Positions 23,854-32,910 of a stretch of 41,138 bases of DNA are shown here, in pieces. The stretch lies in NCBI GenBank assembly GCA_900554325.1, contig USHA01000008.1, positions 1 through 41,138 of the forward strand, in the 5' to 3' direction. Source of the stretch: an uncultured Collinsella sp. GTDB taxonomy: Bacteria > Actinomycetota > Coriobacteriia > Coriobacteriales > Coriobacteriaceae. The translations under genes and the position numbers were made by a program. Each line of letters opens with the position of its first letter. The stretch's first letter is position 1. The notes beneath the pieces are model-generated. The model was not told the origin of the DNA. It saw only the letters and a program-made list of their open reading frames with translations, and did not search any database.

Positions 23854-26800
23854 ATGGCGAACACCCAGAACTATATTAACCACCTGCTGCAGAACACCGG
23901 CATTACGCCGGCATGCAGCGAAGAAGAGCGCTTGGCTGCCGAGGATATCGCTCAGATCTTCCGCAACCACGGCTTTGACCCCGAGGTTCAGGAGTTCAAT
24001 GCCCCGGCGCCCAGTAGATTGGCATTTGCCGTTACCGGTATTCTTGCGTTTGCCGGCGCCCTGCTGATGGGCATCGGCGGCGGTATCGGCTTGGTCGGCA
24101 CCTTGCTGGCCATTGTCGGCGCCGTTCTTTACGTGCTCGAGCGCACGGGCCACCCCGTGGTTTCGCGCCTGGGCAAGACGGGCGTGAGCCAAAATGTCAT
24201 CGCCTACCACAAGGCCTCGGGCCCGCTCGCGTCTCCGCGCAACCGCCCGGTGGTCGTTGTCGCACACTACGACTCTCCCCGTGCTGAGCTGCTCGCCCGC
24301 GAGCCCTATGCTTCGTATCGTGCGCTCATCGCCAAGCTGTTGCCCGTTGCCACGATTGCCCCTGCTGCCGTTGCCATCCTGCGTATCCTGCCGCTCCCCG
24401 GCGCGCTCAAGGTTCTGCTGTGGATTGTCGCGATCCTCGCTTCCCTCGTTGCACTTGCCAACGCGGCAAACATCATCTCTAACCGCCACGTTCTTCCCTA
24501 TACGTCCGGCGCGGTGTGCAACAAGTCTTCTGTCGCCGCTATGCTCGGCGTTATGGACAACGTTGCTCCCTTCCAGGGCGAGAACGAGTTTCCCGACGAT
24601 GTTCCGTTCGATACCTATTTTGGGGAGCAGAAACGTCGTGCCGAGGAAATGGCGCGCGCGGCGGCGGAGTATGCCGCGGCCCAGCAGCAAAACGACTACG
24701 GCAACACCATCGAGTACGAAGAGCCTACCTACGCCGAGGACGAGTTCGGTCAGCCGATTGCTCCCGACGCTCAAACCGAGCCCGAACAGGGCGAGGCTTT
24801 TGACGAGCAGATTGAGGGCTTTGAGGGTGCGTCTGCCGACGAGACGCTGATTGGCGCCATCGTGCCCGAGGATCAGAATCAGGCTGTCCAGGCCGAAGAG
24901 TTCAATGACGAGGTTCCCGCTGCTGAGCCGGCGGAGGAGCCTGCCGCGGCCGAGCCCGAGCCCAAGCTCTATCGCAACGCCGCCGGCAACATCCGCTTTG
25001 GTTCGGATGCCATCCGTGCGCTCGGAATGCTTCCCGAGTCCTGCACGCTCGATTACGAGGAGGGCGAGGAGCCGACGTTTGAGCCCGAGCCTGCGCCCGT
25101 TGTCACTGCGGATGATGAGTCTGCCGCGGTTACCGCTGCCGTTGCCGAGCCCGAGGCGGTGTCCGCGATCGATCCCGCGGCAGGACTGGACATTTTGGCT
25201 CCCGCCACGCCGGCGCAAGACGTTGCGGACGAGTCTGACGACGATTACGTTGAACAGCCGAGGCGCGTGTCTTACGAGAGCGATACTGATTTCTCTGCCG
25301 AGATTCCCGCGGCAACGCCCCATGCCGATATTGCATCCGCGTTCTCTTCGATTGGCGCCAGCGCTTCCAGCTTCTTTAAGGGTGCGCTTGCAAAGGGCAG
25401 GAAATTTGTCGACGATTTCGAGGAGAAGCGCGCTGCCGCACGCGAGGCTGCCGAGCAGGAGGCTATCGCTCAGCAGCAGGCAGCCGAGGCGGCACGTGAG
25501 CGCGCGGCGCAAGAGTTTGAGCAGAACGAGGCTATGCAGTCCGTGCCCGTCGACGCCGCCGAAGCTACAACGTCCTTTGAGTCCCAGCAACCGACGTCCG
25601 CGGATGTTGTTGAGGCGACAACGTCTTTCGAGGCTCAGCAGCACGTCGATAGCACCATGTCGTTTGATGCCGCGCAGTTCGATTCCACGATAACGTTTGA
25701 AAAGCAGGGCACCGCGATTGCCGAGCCCCTTCCTGTGTCCGATGAGCAGGGCGACGTGGTGGACGATGACGAGCCCATTGATGCTGCCGAAATTCAGGAT
25801 GCTGCCGAGGACGAGCCCGTCGAGGCCAACTCTGACGAAGAGCAGTACGCGGCAGCCGAGCAAGATGATTCGACCGAGGTCGAGCAGGAGGAAGTGTCTG
25901 CGGTTTCCGAGACTCCCGAGACGGATGAGTCGAGGCCTTACTCCACGCAGATTTTCACCATGCCGACCCCGAGTGGTTCCGGTGCCACGGTTGCCAATGT
26001 CGCTCCCACCCAGGACGAAACAGTCGATTCCCTTATGGCCCAGATTTCCTCCCAGGCATCGCCGCGTCCGCAGATGAATGTTCCCGATCCGGCGTCGGCA
26101 CCGTCGCCTGCACCTTCCTCGTCTCCGCTGGCTTCGGTCCCCGATCCGTCGCTGCCGTCTATGAAGCAGGCAAACGTTGCGTCTCGCACGTCGCTGTTCG
26201 ACCTTCCCGATCCCTCTGCCCAGGTCAACGACCCCTTTGCTACTGCCCAGGGTCCCGAACCCACATCGGCACCCGTTGCGCCTCCTATGCCCGTTGCGTC
26301 GGGCGCGCAGCCGATCGAGACCATTTCGGCTCCCGCCCCGGCGGCACCCAAGTCTCGCAAACGCGGCCTGGGTGGCCTGTTCGGTCGTAAAAGGAAAAAC
26401 GAGCAGGACAGCATGAGTGATTGGCTGGGCGTCGAAGACGATTACGATGCCAAGAAGTCCGGTCGCGGTATCGGTTCGTGGGATAACTTCGAGGACGATA
26501 ACGATGGCTGGAAGGGCGGCGCTACGTCTTCCGATGGCGCTTCTTCCGAAGATATGCTCTCGGCTGTCGCCTCTATGGGCGATGATGAGCTGCTCGGTCA
26601 CGATATCTGGTTTGTGGCAACGGGCGCCTCGGATTGTGATGGCGCCGGCATGAAGGCCTTCTTGGCTTCGCATCGCGATAAGCTCCGCGGCGTATTCTTC
26701 ATCAATCTTGAATCCGTCGGCGCCGGTAGGCTTTCGGTGGTGACGGTCGAGGGCGAACAGCAGCTGCTCAAGGGCGATCGCCGCATCATGAACCTGGTCA

Positions 26801-27030
26801 GCAAGGTGTGCAAGTCGTTCCATGTCGATTGTGGCGCGCTCGAGATGCCCTATGCCAAGACCGATGCCTATGCCGCGCTCGAGGCGAGCCGCCGAGCCCT
26901 CACCATCGCCGGCGTGGACGGCACGCGTCTGGCTTGCGCTCGTACCGAGGACGACCTGCCCCACAATGTCAACCCGACGAACATTGCCACGGTATCCGAG
27001 GTCGTGACCGAGGTTATCCGCCGTTCGTAG
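23854..27030 (+). CDS. Membrane protein with split M28-peptidase-like domain and long acidic insert
   Basis: A 1058-residue product. Residues 28-50 and 130-143 (VVVVAHYDSPR, H138, D140) start an M28 aminopeptidase fold, interrupted by hydrophobic segments at about 55-95 and 160-207. After GAVCNKSSVAAML (219-231) comes a roughly 670-residue Glu/Ala/Pro-rich, probably disordered stretch with repeats of ATTSFE.QQ type. The peptidase fold resumes at about 915-1058 (DIWFVATGASDCDGAGMKAFL, FFINLESVG, DDLPHN). Compared with active M28 enzymes, the bridging Asp is Cys222, the Glu-Glu pair is Ser926-Asp927, the Asp in the INLD motif is Glu953, and a late His remains (H1037). So metal binding is probably altered or lost. 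I start at ATG 23854 (GGAG 5 bases upstream). Confidence 0.8.
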   Translation: MANTQNYINHLLQNTGITPACSEEERLAAEDIAQIFRNHGFDPEVQEFNAPAPSRLAFAVTGILAFAGALLMGIGGGIGLVGTLLAIVGAVLYVLERTGHPVVSRLGKTGVSQNVIAYHKASGPLASPRNRPVVVVAHYDSPRAELLAREPYASYRALIAKLLPVATIAPAAVAILRILPLPGALKVLLWIVAILASLVALANAANIISNRHVLPYTSGAVCNKSSVAAMLGVMDNVAPFQGENEFPDDVPFDTYFGEQKRRAEEMARAAAEYAAAQQQNDYGNTIEYEEPTYAEDEFGQPIAPDAQTEPEQGEAFDEQIEGFEGASADETLIGAIVPEDQNQAVQAEEFNDEVPAAEPAEEPAAAEPEPKLYRNAAGNIRFGSDAIRALGMLPESCTLDYEEGEEPTFEPEPAPVVTADDESAAVTAAVAEPEAVSAIDPAAGLDILAPATPAQDVADESDDDYVEQPRRVSYESDTDFSAEIPAATPHADIASAFSSIGASASSFFKGALAKGRKFVDDFEEKRAAAREAAEQEAIAQQQAAEAARERAAQEFEQNEAMQSVPVDAAEATTSFESQQPTSADVVEATTSFEAQQHVDSTMSFDAAQFDSTITFEKQGTAIAEPLPVSDEQGDVVDDDEPIDAAEIQDAAEDEPVEANSDEEQYAAAEQDDSTEVEQEEVSAVSETPETDESRPYSTQIFTMPTPSGSGATVANVAPTQDETVDSLMAQISSQASPRPQMNVPDPASAPSPAPSSSPLASVPDPSLPSMKQANVASRTSLFDLPDPSAQVNDPFATAQGPEPTSAPVAPPMPVASGAQPIETISAPAPAAPKSRKRGLGGLFGRKRKNEQDSMSDWLGVEDDYDAKKSGRGIGSWDNFEDDNDGWKGGATSSDGASSEDMLSAVASMGDDELLGHDIWFVATGASDCDGAGMKAFLASHRDKLRGVFFINLESVGAGRLSVVTVEGEQQLLKGDRRIMNLVSKVCKSFHVDCGALEMPYAKTDAYAALEASRRALTIAGVDGTRLACARTEDDLPHNVNPTNIATVSEVVTEVIRRS

Positions 27031-27051
27031 ACGGAGCTCTAAGGAGTCAAC

Positions 27052-27270
27052 GTGTTTTCGTATATTAAGCGCCATTGGCCTGTCTACGTGATTTTGACCT
27101 TGATTGCCATTGCGTTAGGATTTGGGGCTGCCTACATCGTGGGTGCAAAGGGCTCGACCCCCGCCTCCGCAATCAGCGAAGAGGTGGAGCAAGAACAGAG
27201 TACGGGTGCCGATGGGATTCCTGAGTCCGAGCAGGCAATCGTTGATGGTGGATCTTCGTCTGCAGAGTAG
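27052..27270 (+). CDS. Small single-pass membrane protein
   Basis: 72 residues of unknown function starting at a GTG with AAGGAG upstream. Basic start (MFSYIKRHW), one hydrophobic segment at 11-31, then an acidic Ser/Glu-rich outer or inner tail. It lies 21 bp after the M28-like gene and before a terminator, so both form one unit. The single anchor plus acidic tail echoes the acidic insert of its neighbour. Confidence 0.65.
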   Translation: MFSYIKRHWPVYVILTLIAIALGFGAAYIVGAKGSTPASAISEEVEQEQSTGADGIPESEQAIVDGGSSSAE

Positions 27271-27297
27271 ATACGGCGATTTACATGATTGAAAGCG

Positions 27298-27329
27298 GGC
27301 GAGCCAGGGGACTGGCTCGCCAGCTTTTT
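27298..27329 (+). terminator. Intrinsic terminator, possibly bidirectional
   Basis: GGCGAGCCAG-GGGA-CTGGCTCGCC followed by AGCTTTTT. It lies between the small membrane protein gene and the convergent adhesin gene, whose stop is at 27337. On the minus strand only a short T-run follows. Confidence 0.8.
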
Positions 27330-27336
27330 CATCGCG

Positions 27337-30300
27337 CTAGCGCTTCTTTGGGGTCGACCTAAGGCGAGCGAACCATAGGGCTGCGGCACCCGAGGTCAGG
27401 AGCGCGGTGATGCAAGCGGCGATGGGAACTGATCCTGTTGCCGGTAGGTCCTGCAGTAGGGTACAGCGTTGAATGACACGGTCCTCGTCATGTGACTCAA
27501 GTTTATCGCCGCCGCCGTTGCGGCAAAGATCGACGCGTGCGCTGTTGGTGAGTGCGGTTTGGGGCGTATAAGCCGACGTCGCCTGCATGTGCACGATTGC
27601 GCCCCGAGCGTCTGTGCCAAGGATTGCTTTGGCATCGTCAAGGTCGTCGTGCTCATCTTTGAGATCATCGCGGGTCCAAGAATCCGCATCGCTTCGAGTC
27701 GTAAAGTCGGCGGCTACCGCACCGTATTCAATTCGAATGCCCGTTACGACGGTATTGGGTGTAAGGTCGAGCTCTTCCGCCTCGAGTGTGGTGGATTCCG
27801 TGGTCGAGACATCCGCCTTCCAGAGGCGCCAGCCGTCGTAATCGACGAGGCGACAGTCCTCACCAAGGCTCTCTTTTACTTCGTCGGACTCAAGCCAAGG
27901 ATTTTCGTGTCCATCGTCAAGTGTCGTGTTCGCCGGTTCATCGACGTCTGTCGAGTCCAACGGCGTCGTGCGATACCACACGTTGCACAGACCGTTGAGG
28001 TCGCCGATGGCGACGGGGGTTTCGATTGAGACGAATCTCGCCGTATCGTCCTCGGCACACTCAAGATCATCGGTAATTGTGAACTCATCAACCCAGGTAG
28101 TTGAATCGTTTCGAGCGTCGATGGTATAGGAGAAAAGCCCATCCGTATTGGTTTGCATCGCGGCACGGTTTTTACCATCGCCGTTAGCCAACAGGCCCTT
28201 TTCGATAGGTTGGACAAGTTCCTGGCGCTTGTCGACCTGCCCCTTGATCTCGATGGGCGCATCCTTCATCGCGACGGATTGGACTTCTCCCGTATCCTTT
28301 ATTTCAAACGTTATCTCCTCGGCAAGGTCATAGGTCCGCGGAGACATCATTTCGCGCAACGAGTAGGTGCCGGGTGCAAGATGTTCGACGCGGTGTGGCT
28401 TGTCGGATGAGGTCCAGGAGTCTATTTCGGTTTTATCGGGACCATATAAGGCGAGCTGTGCGCCTTCCACTTCCTGCTCACCGCTTGCATCGACCTTGGA
28501 GATATCAACCTTGGTGTAATCGTCGGATACGTTAAGCCGTGCTTCTACAACGGGTGTTTTCTGGTTGGCATAAGTAAGGTCGACAATATGGGTTGTCTGA
28601 TCGAGCAAGAAGCCTGCCGGCGCTTGAGTCTCGACAACCTCGTAGCGTGCGGTGCCAGATCCCAGTGGGAGGTTGCCCGCGCGTGCTTCTCCAGTTTCAT
28701 CCGTCGTGACGGTCGCGACAGTCTCACCGTCGAGCGCGGCAATGCTACCGTCGGGGCGCACGATATCACCCGAGGCACGGATCTCAAAGACGGCGCCTGC
28801 GAGGCTGCTGCCGTCTATGGCATCGGTTTTAACGATCCTGATGTTTCCGGTCGCGGCGTGGTCATAATACGAGGCGATTGCAACGGGCGTTAGGTTCATG
28901 TCGGCGGGTATGTTTACCTCGATCTCTTCGCCGACAAGATAGGGCTCTTTGGCCGAGGTTTCGCGTACATAATAGGTGCCCGGCACGAGCGATTCGGGCA
29001 GTGTGACGGTCCCGGTCGCGTCAGTCGTAAAGGTGTCCATTACGTTATGTGCTGGATACCAGCAAGTTTGTGAGACAGGTTCGTGATTGCTGTCGAGGAG
29101 TTGGAAGGTGAATCCGGCTAGGGGAACAGAAGCGCCTGTTTGGGCATCGCGTTTTACAATCTGGAGATGCGTCGACAGAGCGTGGTTGTCCACGATATAT
29201 TGAAGCTCGGCGCCGTCGGAAATCTGATTGGCCCCGACGGTCCATTCCCCTGCACGTTTAAAACCCTCGGGGACGGTTTCCGGAACCTCGCGAACCGTGT
29301 AGCCGGCACGGTCGTATGGGACGGCTCCGTGGACACCGGCGGGTCGCTTGCCTGCGCCGAACCATGCTTCGGGCTGATCTTTGGTGGAGGCAAAGCCATA
29401 GATGTTTGTGATCAGTGTGCCAACAACCTGCTGAGAGCTGTTGCTGACAACCTCAAAGACAACACCACCCGCCGGCTGCTCCAGGCCGGATTGGTCGCTA
29501 TTGCCGTAATCCTTGAATTTGGAAATCTCAAGGTCAAACGCAATGGGGATATCGGAAATGCGAGATTCGATCTCGACTACGCCTGAATCGCCGAGCTGGT
29601 CGGCTCCAACGGTATAGGTCCAGCTGTCGTTGGATGGCAGGTAGCCCTCGGGGGCTTTTGATTCGTAGATGGTAAAGGTTCCTAAGGGGACATCGGCGAG
29701 GGTGGCCCGACCGCTTTCGTCGGTCGTGAGGATTTGCGCCCATCCAGGGGTTGATTGTGACACACACGTGAACTCTGCTCCTGCGAGTGAAGATCCCACC
29801 TGGGGGCCGGCATTCGTCGCGGCATCGAGTTTTACGATACGCAGGTTGATGGTGCCGGGCTGTTCATCAATGGCGACCTGTCCACCGTCATTCCCCGTGG
29901 TAAAGGCGATGCGATCACGACGGGGGACATAGCCGGCCGGCGCCTTCGTTTCAACTAGGTAGTATGCCGTGTTGGGCAGAAGTGTTGCTTGCGCCCGACC
30001 GTTGCTGTCCATCTGGATGGTGCCGACATGCGCGCCGCTGGCGCTCTCAAAAATATCGAATGCTGCCCCGTCAAACTGATAAGTATTGTTTCCGCTGGTA
30101 ATGGCGGCGTTTGCAGACTGTTTTTTGAAGGAAACAGAGACCGCCGGCAGTACATAGAGCATGTCTTGACGTTTGCTGCCGCCCGATACGGCTCCTAGAT
30201 AGCGCCGCGCGCGGTGCGGAGCGGCTTTGATGCTTCCTGATTTTGCGTTGTCGTGGAGCCACCGCGCAGCCGCCACGACTTCATTGTCGGCGGTAAAGTG

Positions 30301-30768
30301 CCCACTCTTGGTTTTGCCCTGAGCGGTCGTGTAGGAGTAGGTGCCGTCGACATGGGTAGTGCCGTTGAGCATCCATACGGCAAGCTGGGTTGCGGCGCGG
30401 GCGCGATCGGGTGAAAGATGGTAGCCGCCAAACGACGTGGCGGTAGGATATCCGTGACAAACGATTGCCGCGAACTCGTCGTCGAGCCACACCCAGCCTT
30501 GATCAAAGTTGAGCCATGGGCCGCCCGGCTTGGTGGGGCCGGGGCGCTCCTGGTTCATGCAGTAGGCAATCGAGGCGTCTTGAGCTTCATACTTGCCGAT
30601 AAAGAAGGGCCCACAATCATCGCTAATAGTGCGGAAGCCGAGCTGGTCGTAGCCATCGACGGCAAATGCGGCTCCCGGTGCCAGGCAGCCGAAAAGCAGG
30701 AAGAGGAGCAGGAGCAGCGGACCTGTTGCGATTGCGCTGTGGACAGAGTGCGTGGGTGCGTTGGACAT
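27337..30768 (-). CDS. LPXTG surface adhesin with thioester domain and Cna-B repeats
   Basis: A 1143-residue secreted protein anchored to the cell wall. Signal peptide 1-36 (hydrophobic core 15-34, cleavage after AFA). Residues 40-200 look like a thioester domain: C70 (AYCMNQ) and Q128 (ATQLAVW) could form the Cys-Gln thioester that binds host surface covalently. About six Cna-B/SpaA-like repeats follow, from about 210 to 820, each starting like IVK.DA or ISK.DA and ending like E[TS]KAP.GY, which commonly carry isopeptide bonds. A unique region (830-1100) leads to LPATG at 1108-1112, a hydrophobic segment and a basic tail, the sortase signal. AAGGAG lies 6 bases before the ATG. No sortase gene is in the window. 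Confidence 0.92.
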   Translation of the reverse strand: MSNAPTHSVHSAIATGPLLLLLFLLFGCLAPGAAFAVDGYDQLGFRTISDDCGPFFIGKYEAQDASIAYCMNQERPGPTKPGGPWLNFDQGWVWLDDEFAAIVCHGYPTATSFGGYHLSPDRARAATQLAVWMLNGTTHVDGTYSYTTAQGKTKSGHFTADNEVVAAARWLHDNAKSGSIKAAPHRARRYLGAVSGGSKRQDMLYVLPAVSVSFKKQSANAAITSGNNTYQFDGAAFDIFESASGAHVGTIQMDSNGRAQATLLPNTAYYLVETKAPAGYVPRRDRIAFTTGNDGGQVAIDEQPGTINLRIVKLDAATNAGPQVGSSLAGAEFTCVSQSTPGWAQILTTDESGRATLADVPLGTFTIYESKAPEGYLPSNDSWTYTVGADQLGDSGVVEIESRISDIPIAFDLEISKFKDYGNSDQSGLEQPAGGVVFEVVSNSSQQVVGTLITNIYGFASTKDQPEAWFGAGKRPAGVHGAVPYDRAGYTVREVPETVPEGFKRAGEWTVGANQISDGAELQYIVDNHALSTHLQIVKRDAQTGASVPLAGFTFQLLDSNHEPVSQTCWYPAHNVMDTFTTDATGTVTLPESLVPGTYYVRETSAKEPYLVGEEIEVNIPADMNLTPVAIASYYDHAATGNIRIVKTDAIDGSSLAGAVFEIRASGDIVRPDGSIAALDGETVATVTTDETGEARAGNLPLGSGTARYEVVETQAPAGFLLDQTTHIVDLTYANQKTPVVEARLNVSDDYTKVDISKVDASGEQEVEGAQLALYGPDKTEIDSWTSSDKPHRVEHLAPGTYSLREMMSPRTYDLAEEITFEIKDTGEVQSVAMKDAPIEIKGQVDKRQELVQPIEKGLLANGDGKNRAAMQTNTDGLFSYTIDARNDSTTWVDEFTITDDLECAEDDTARFVSIETPVAIGDLNGLCNVWYRTTPLDSTDVDEPANTTLDDGHENPWLESDEVKESLGEDCRLVDYDGWRLWKADVSTTESTTLEAEELDLTPNTVVTGIRIEYGAVAADFTTRSDADSWTRDDLKDEHDDLDDAKAILGTDARGAIVHMQATSAYTPQTALTNSARVDLCRNGGGDKLESHDEDRVIQRCTLLQDLPATGSVPIAACITALLTSGAAALWFARLRSTPKKR

Positions 30769-31065
30769 GGCTGCTCCTTATCCCTCGTGCGTCGCACGGG
30801 GAGGCTGCGACGCGTAGGATGAGGCTACCCCCGAGGTTCATGCGGGTAAGTACCGGAGCCTGACCAAAAGCTTGCCCAATTCCTGACAAATTGAGCTCAA
30901 ATACAACAATCAAGCAAAAGCGCAGGTAGAAGATAAAGGGAACAGGAAGTCAAAGGTCCTCGTCTCCACAATTGACGCGATTTTCAAACGAATCTCCACA
31001 GCTAAAACAAGCATCGCCACCCTTGTATCGAACAAGACAACCGCGTTATACTATCCCCCACATAT
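30769..31065. other. Gene-free stretch between adhesin and tRNA-Gly
   Basis: 297 bp without a supportable gene. It holds the adhesin leader, which contains the perfect inverted repeat GCGTCGCA-N9-TGCGACGC (30789-30813), about 20 bp before the adhesin start, and the tRNA-Gly promoter at its right end. I find no strong promoter for the adhesin. The inverted repeat could be an operator or an RNA hairpin in the leader. Confidence 0.5.
31023..31052 (+). promoter_or_regulatory. Promoter of tRNA-Gly
   Basis: TTGTAT (31023-31028) and TATACT (31047-31052) with an 18-bp spacer, ending 13 bp before the tRNA. Confidence 0.65.
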
Positions 31066-31140
31066 GCGGGCATCGCCAAGTGGTAAGGCATCAGCTTCCC
31101 AAGCTGACACTCGCGGGTTCGAGTCCCGTTGCCCGCTCCA
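31066..31140 (+). tRNA. tRNA-Gly (anticodon CCC)
   Basis: A full cloverleaf: acceptor GCGGGCA/TGCCCGC, D-arm GCC/GGC, anticodon stem TCAGC/GCTGA with loop TTCCCAA (anticodon CCC), 5-base variable region, T-arm GCGGG-TTCGAGT-CCCGT. CCA is encoded (31138-31140). A terminator follows at 31152. Confidence 0.96.
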
Positions 31141-31151
31141 TTCGAATTTCA

Positions 31152-31183
31152 GGCACGGTAACGTTTCGTTACCGTGCCTTTTT
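31152..31183 (+). terminator. Intrinsic terminator of tRNA-Gly
   Basis: GGCACGGTAACG-TTT-CGTTACCGTGCC followed by five T, 11 bp after the tRNA. Confidence 0.9.
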
Positions 31184-31190
31184 CAATAAA

Positions 31191-31330
31191 GTGCCGGGAC
31201 TCGAACCCGACAGGGTGCGAGCGTTAAGCAAACGCGAAGCGTTTGTAGCGAGCAGGCGAAGGCGCCGACAGGCGCCTGAAGCCGGTGCGTATTTGCGAAG
31301 CAAATACGCGGACGTCCCCATGCCCGCTCT
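31191..31330. repeat. tRNA-trailing hairpin element, copy behind tRNA-Gly
   Basis: Begins with GTGCCGGGACTCGAACCCG, which on the minus strand reads as a T-arm (CGGG-TTCGAGT-CCCG). Three hairpins follow: CAAACGC-GAA-GCGTTTG, AGGCGC-CGACAG-GCGCCT and GCGTATTTGC-GAA-GCAAATACGC. It ends with GTCCCCATGCCCGCTC, an imperfect copy (14 of 16) of the tRNA-Gly 3' end. The same plan with other stem sequences occurs behind tRNA-Lys (39937-40071). Two of the loops form GCGAAGC, a very stable mini-hairpin in DNA. Confidence 0.7.
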
Positions 31331-31435
31331 TATGCTACAAAATGTTAGGTTAATGCCTACTGCCCATACTCGCACCCGCGCACGGTACAATGGTTGGGTT
31401 ACGACCAACGTGCCAATAACCAAAAAGGAGCCGCT

Positions 31436-32782
31436 ATGATCGATCGCTATACCCGCCCGGAGATGGGACACATCTTCTCCCTCGAGAACAAGTACGCCAT
31501 TTGGCAGGAAATCGAGGTTCTGGCCTGCGAGGCCCAGGCGGAGCTCGGCAAGATCGGTATTTCCAAAGACGAGGCCCAGTGGATCCGCGACCATGCCAAC
31601 TTTGAGAAGGCGAAGGTCGATGAGATCGAGGAAGTCACGCGCCACGACGTCATTGCCTTCCTGACCAACATGAAGGAATACATCGATGCCGATGTTCCCG
31701 AGGGCGACCCCAAGCCCAGCCGCTGGGTTCACTATGGCATGACCAGCTCCGATCTGGGCGACACGGCCCTGTGCTATCAGCTCACCCAGGCCTGCGACCT
31801 GATCATCGAGGACGTCAAGAAGCTCGGCGAGATTTGCAAGCGTCGCGCCTTTGAGGAGCGCAACACGCTCTGTGCCGGCCGCACTCATGGCATCCACGCC
31901 GAGCCGATGACCTTCGGCATGAAGTTTGGCTCTTGGGCCTGGGAGCTCAAGCGCGATCTGGATCGTCTTGAGGACGCCCGCAAGAATGTTGCCTTTGGTG
32001 CCATCTCGGGCGCTGTCGGCACGTACAGCTCCATCGAGCCGTTCGTCGAGGAGTACGTCTGCGAGCACCTGGGCCTGGTTCACGACCCGCTGTCCACGCA
32101 GGTTATCAGCCGCGACCATCACGCCTATCTCGCCGGCGTTCTCGCCACTACAGCGGCCACCTGTGAGCGCATCGCTACCGAGGTTCGCAATCTACAGAAG
32201 ACCGATACGCTCGAGGCCGAGGAGCCGTTCCGTAAGGGCCAAAAGGGCAGCTCAGCCATGCCGCACAAGCGCAACCCCATCACCATGGAGAAAGTCTGCG
32301 GTCTGTCGCGCGTCGTGAAGTCCAACGCCCAGGTTGCCTTCGATAACGTCGCCCTGTGGCACGAGCGTGACATTTCTCACTCCTCTGCCGAGCGCGTCGC
32401 CCAGGCCGATAGCTTCATCGCCCTCGACCACATGTTCCAGTGCCTCATCCGCGTTATCGACGGCCTGCAGCTGTATCCCGCCCGCATGATGGCCAACCTC
32501 AATAAGACCCGCGGCCTCATCTTCTCTTCCAAGGTACTGCTCGCCCTCGTCGACACGGGCATCACCCGCGAGGACGCGTACGCCATTGTGCAGGAGAACG
32601 CTATGGCAACCTGGCACGAGGTACAGGATTGTGTCTCCGGCCCCACCTTTAAGGAGCGTCTCGAGGCCGACCCGCGCTGCACCGTCAGTCAGGAGAAGCT
32701 CGACGAGATCTTTGATCCGTGGGACTTCCTCACCCGTATCGACACGGTCTTTGATCGTCTGGAGCAGCTGAGCTTCGAGTAG
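31436..32782 (+). CDS. purB: Adenylosuccinate lyase
   Basis: Enzyme of the aspartase/fumarase superfamily that acts twice in purine synthesis, releasing fumarate from SAICAR and from adenylosuccinate. At 448 residues it has normal length. Signature loop GSSAMPHKRNP at 271-281 carries the catalytic Ser. HYGMTSSDLGDTALCYQL near residue 102 and RTHGIHAEPMTFGMKF near 149 are further family motifs. AAGGAG precedes the ATG at 31436. TACAAT at 31386-31391 may be a -10 element, without a clear -35. purC lies 4 kb downstream, not in the same operon. Confidence 0.96.
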   Translation: MIDRYTRPEMGHIFSLENKYAIWQEIEVLACEAQAELGKIGISKDEAQWIRDHANFEKAKVDEIEEVTRHDVIAFLTNMKEYIDADVPEGDPKPSRWVHYGMTSSDLGDTALCYQLTQACDLIIEDVKKLGEICKRRAFEERNTLCAGRTHGIHAEPMTFGMKFGSWAWELKRDLDRLEDARKNVAFGAISGAVGTYSSIEPFVEEYVCEHLGLVHDPLSTQVISRDHHAYLAGVLATTAATCERIATEVRNLQKTDTLEAEEPFRKGQKGSSAMPHKRNPITMEKVCGLSRVVKSNAQVAFDNVALWHERDISHSSAERVAQADSFIALDHMFQCLIRVIDGLQLYPARMMANLNKTRGLIFSSKVLLALVDTGITREDAYAIVQENAMATWHEVQDCVSGPTFKERLEADPRCTVSQEKLDEIFDPWDFLTRIDTVFDRLEQLSFE

Positions 32783-32808
32783 GTTCGGGCATAACGTTAG
32801 CTTTTTAG

Positions 32809-32850
32809 GGCGCTTTGCTGGTAATGTGTGTTGCCGGCAAAGCGCCTCGT
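32809..32850 (+). terminator. Hairpin after purB, probable terminator
   Basis: Arms GGCGCTTTGCTGG (32809-32821) and CCGGCAAAGCGCC (32834-32846), one wobble pair, 12-base loop, followed by the T-poor TCGTTGCATTT. Strong stem, weak T-tract. Confidence 0.6.
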
Positions 32851-32910
32851 TGCATTTAGGGAAAGACGGGGATAATAGTCGTCTCGAATAACATTCTGAG
32901 AGGGGATCGC

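Noticed and set aside
23803..27075. Very long minus-strand open frame opposite the M28-like gene
   Set aside because: An Arg/Gly-rich product from antisense of Glu/Ala codons. The plus-strand gene has a ribosome-binding site, membrane segments and a fold pattern.
31191..31230. Second tRNA gene on the minus strand behind tRNA-Gly
   Set aside because: Only a T-arm is present; no anticodon arm, D-arm or matching acceptor stem can be folded.
31191..31330. CRISPR array
   Set aside because: The hairpins differ in sequence and spacing, and there are no repeated units with unique spacers or cas genes anywhere in the window.
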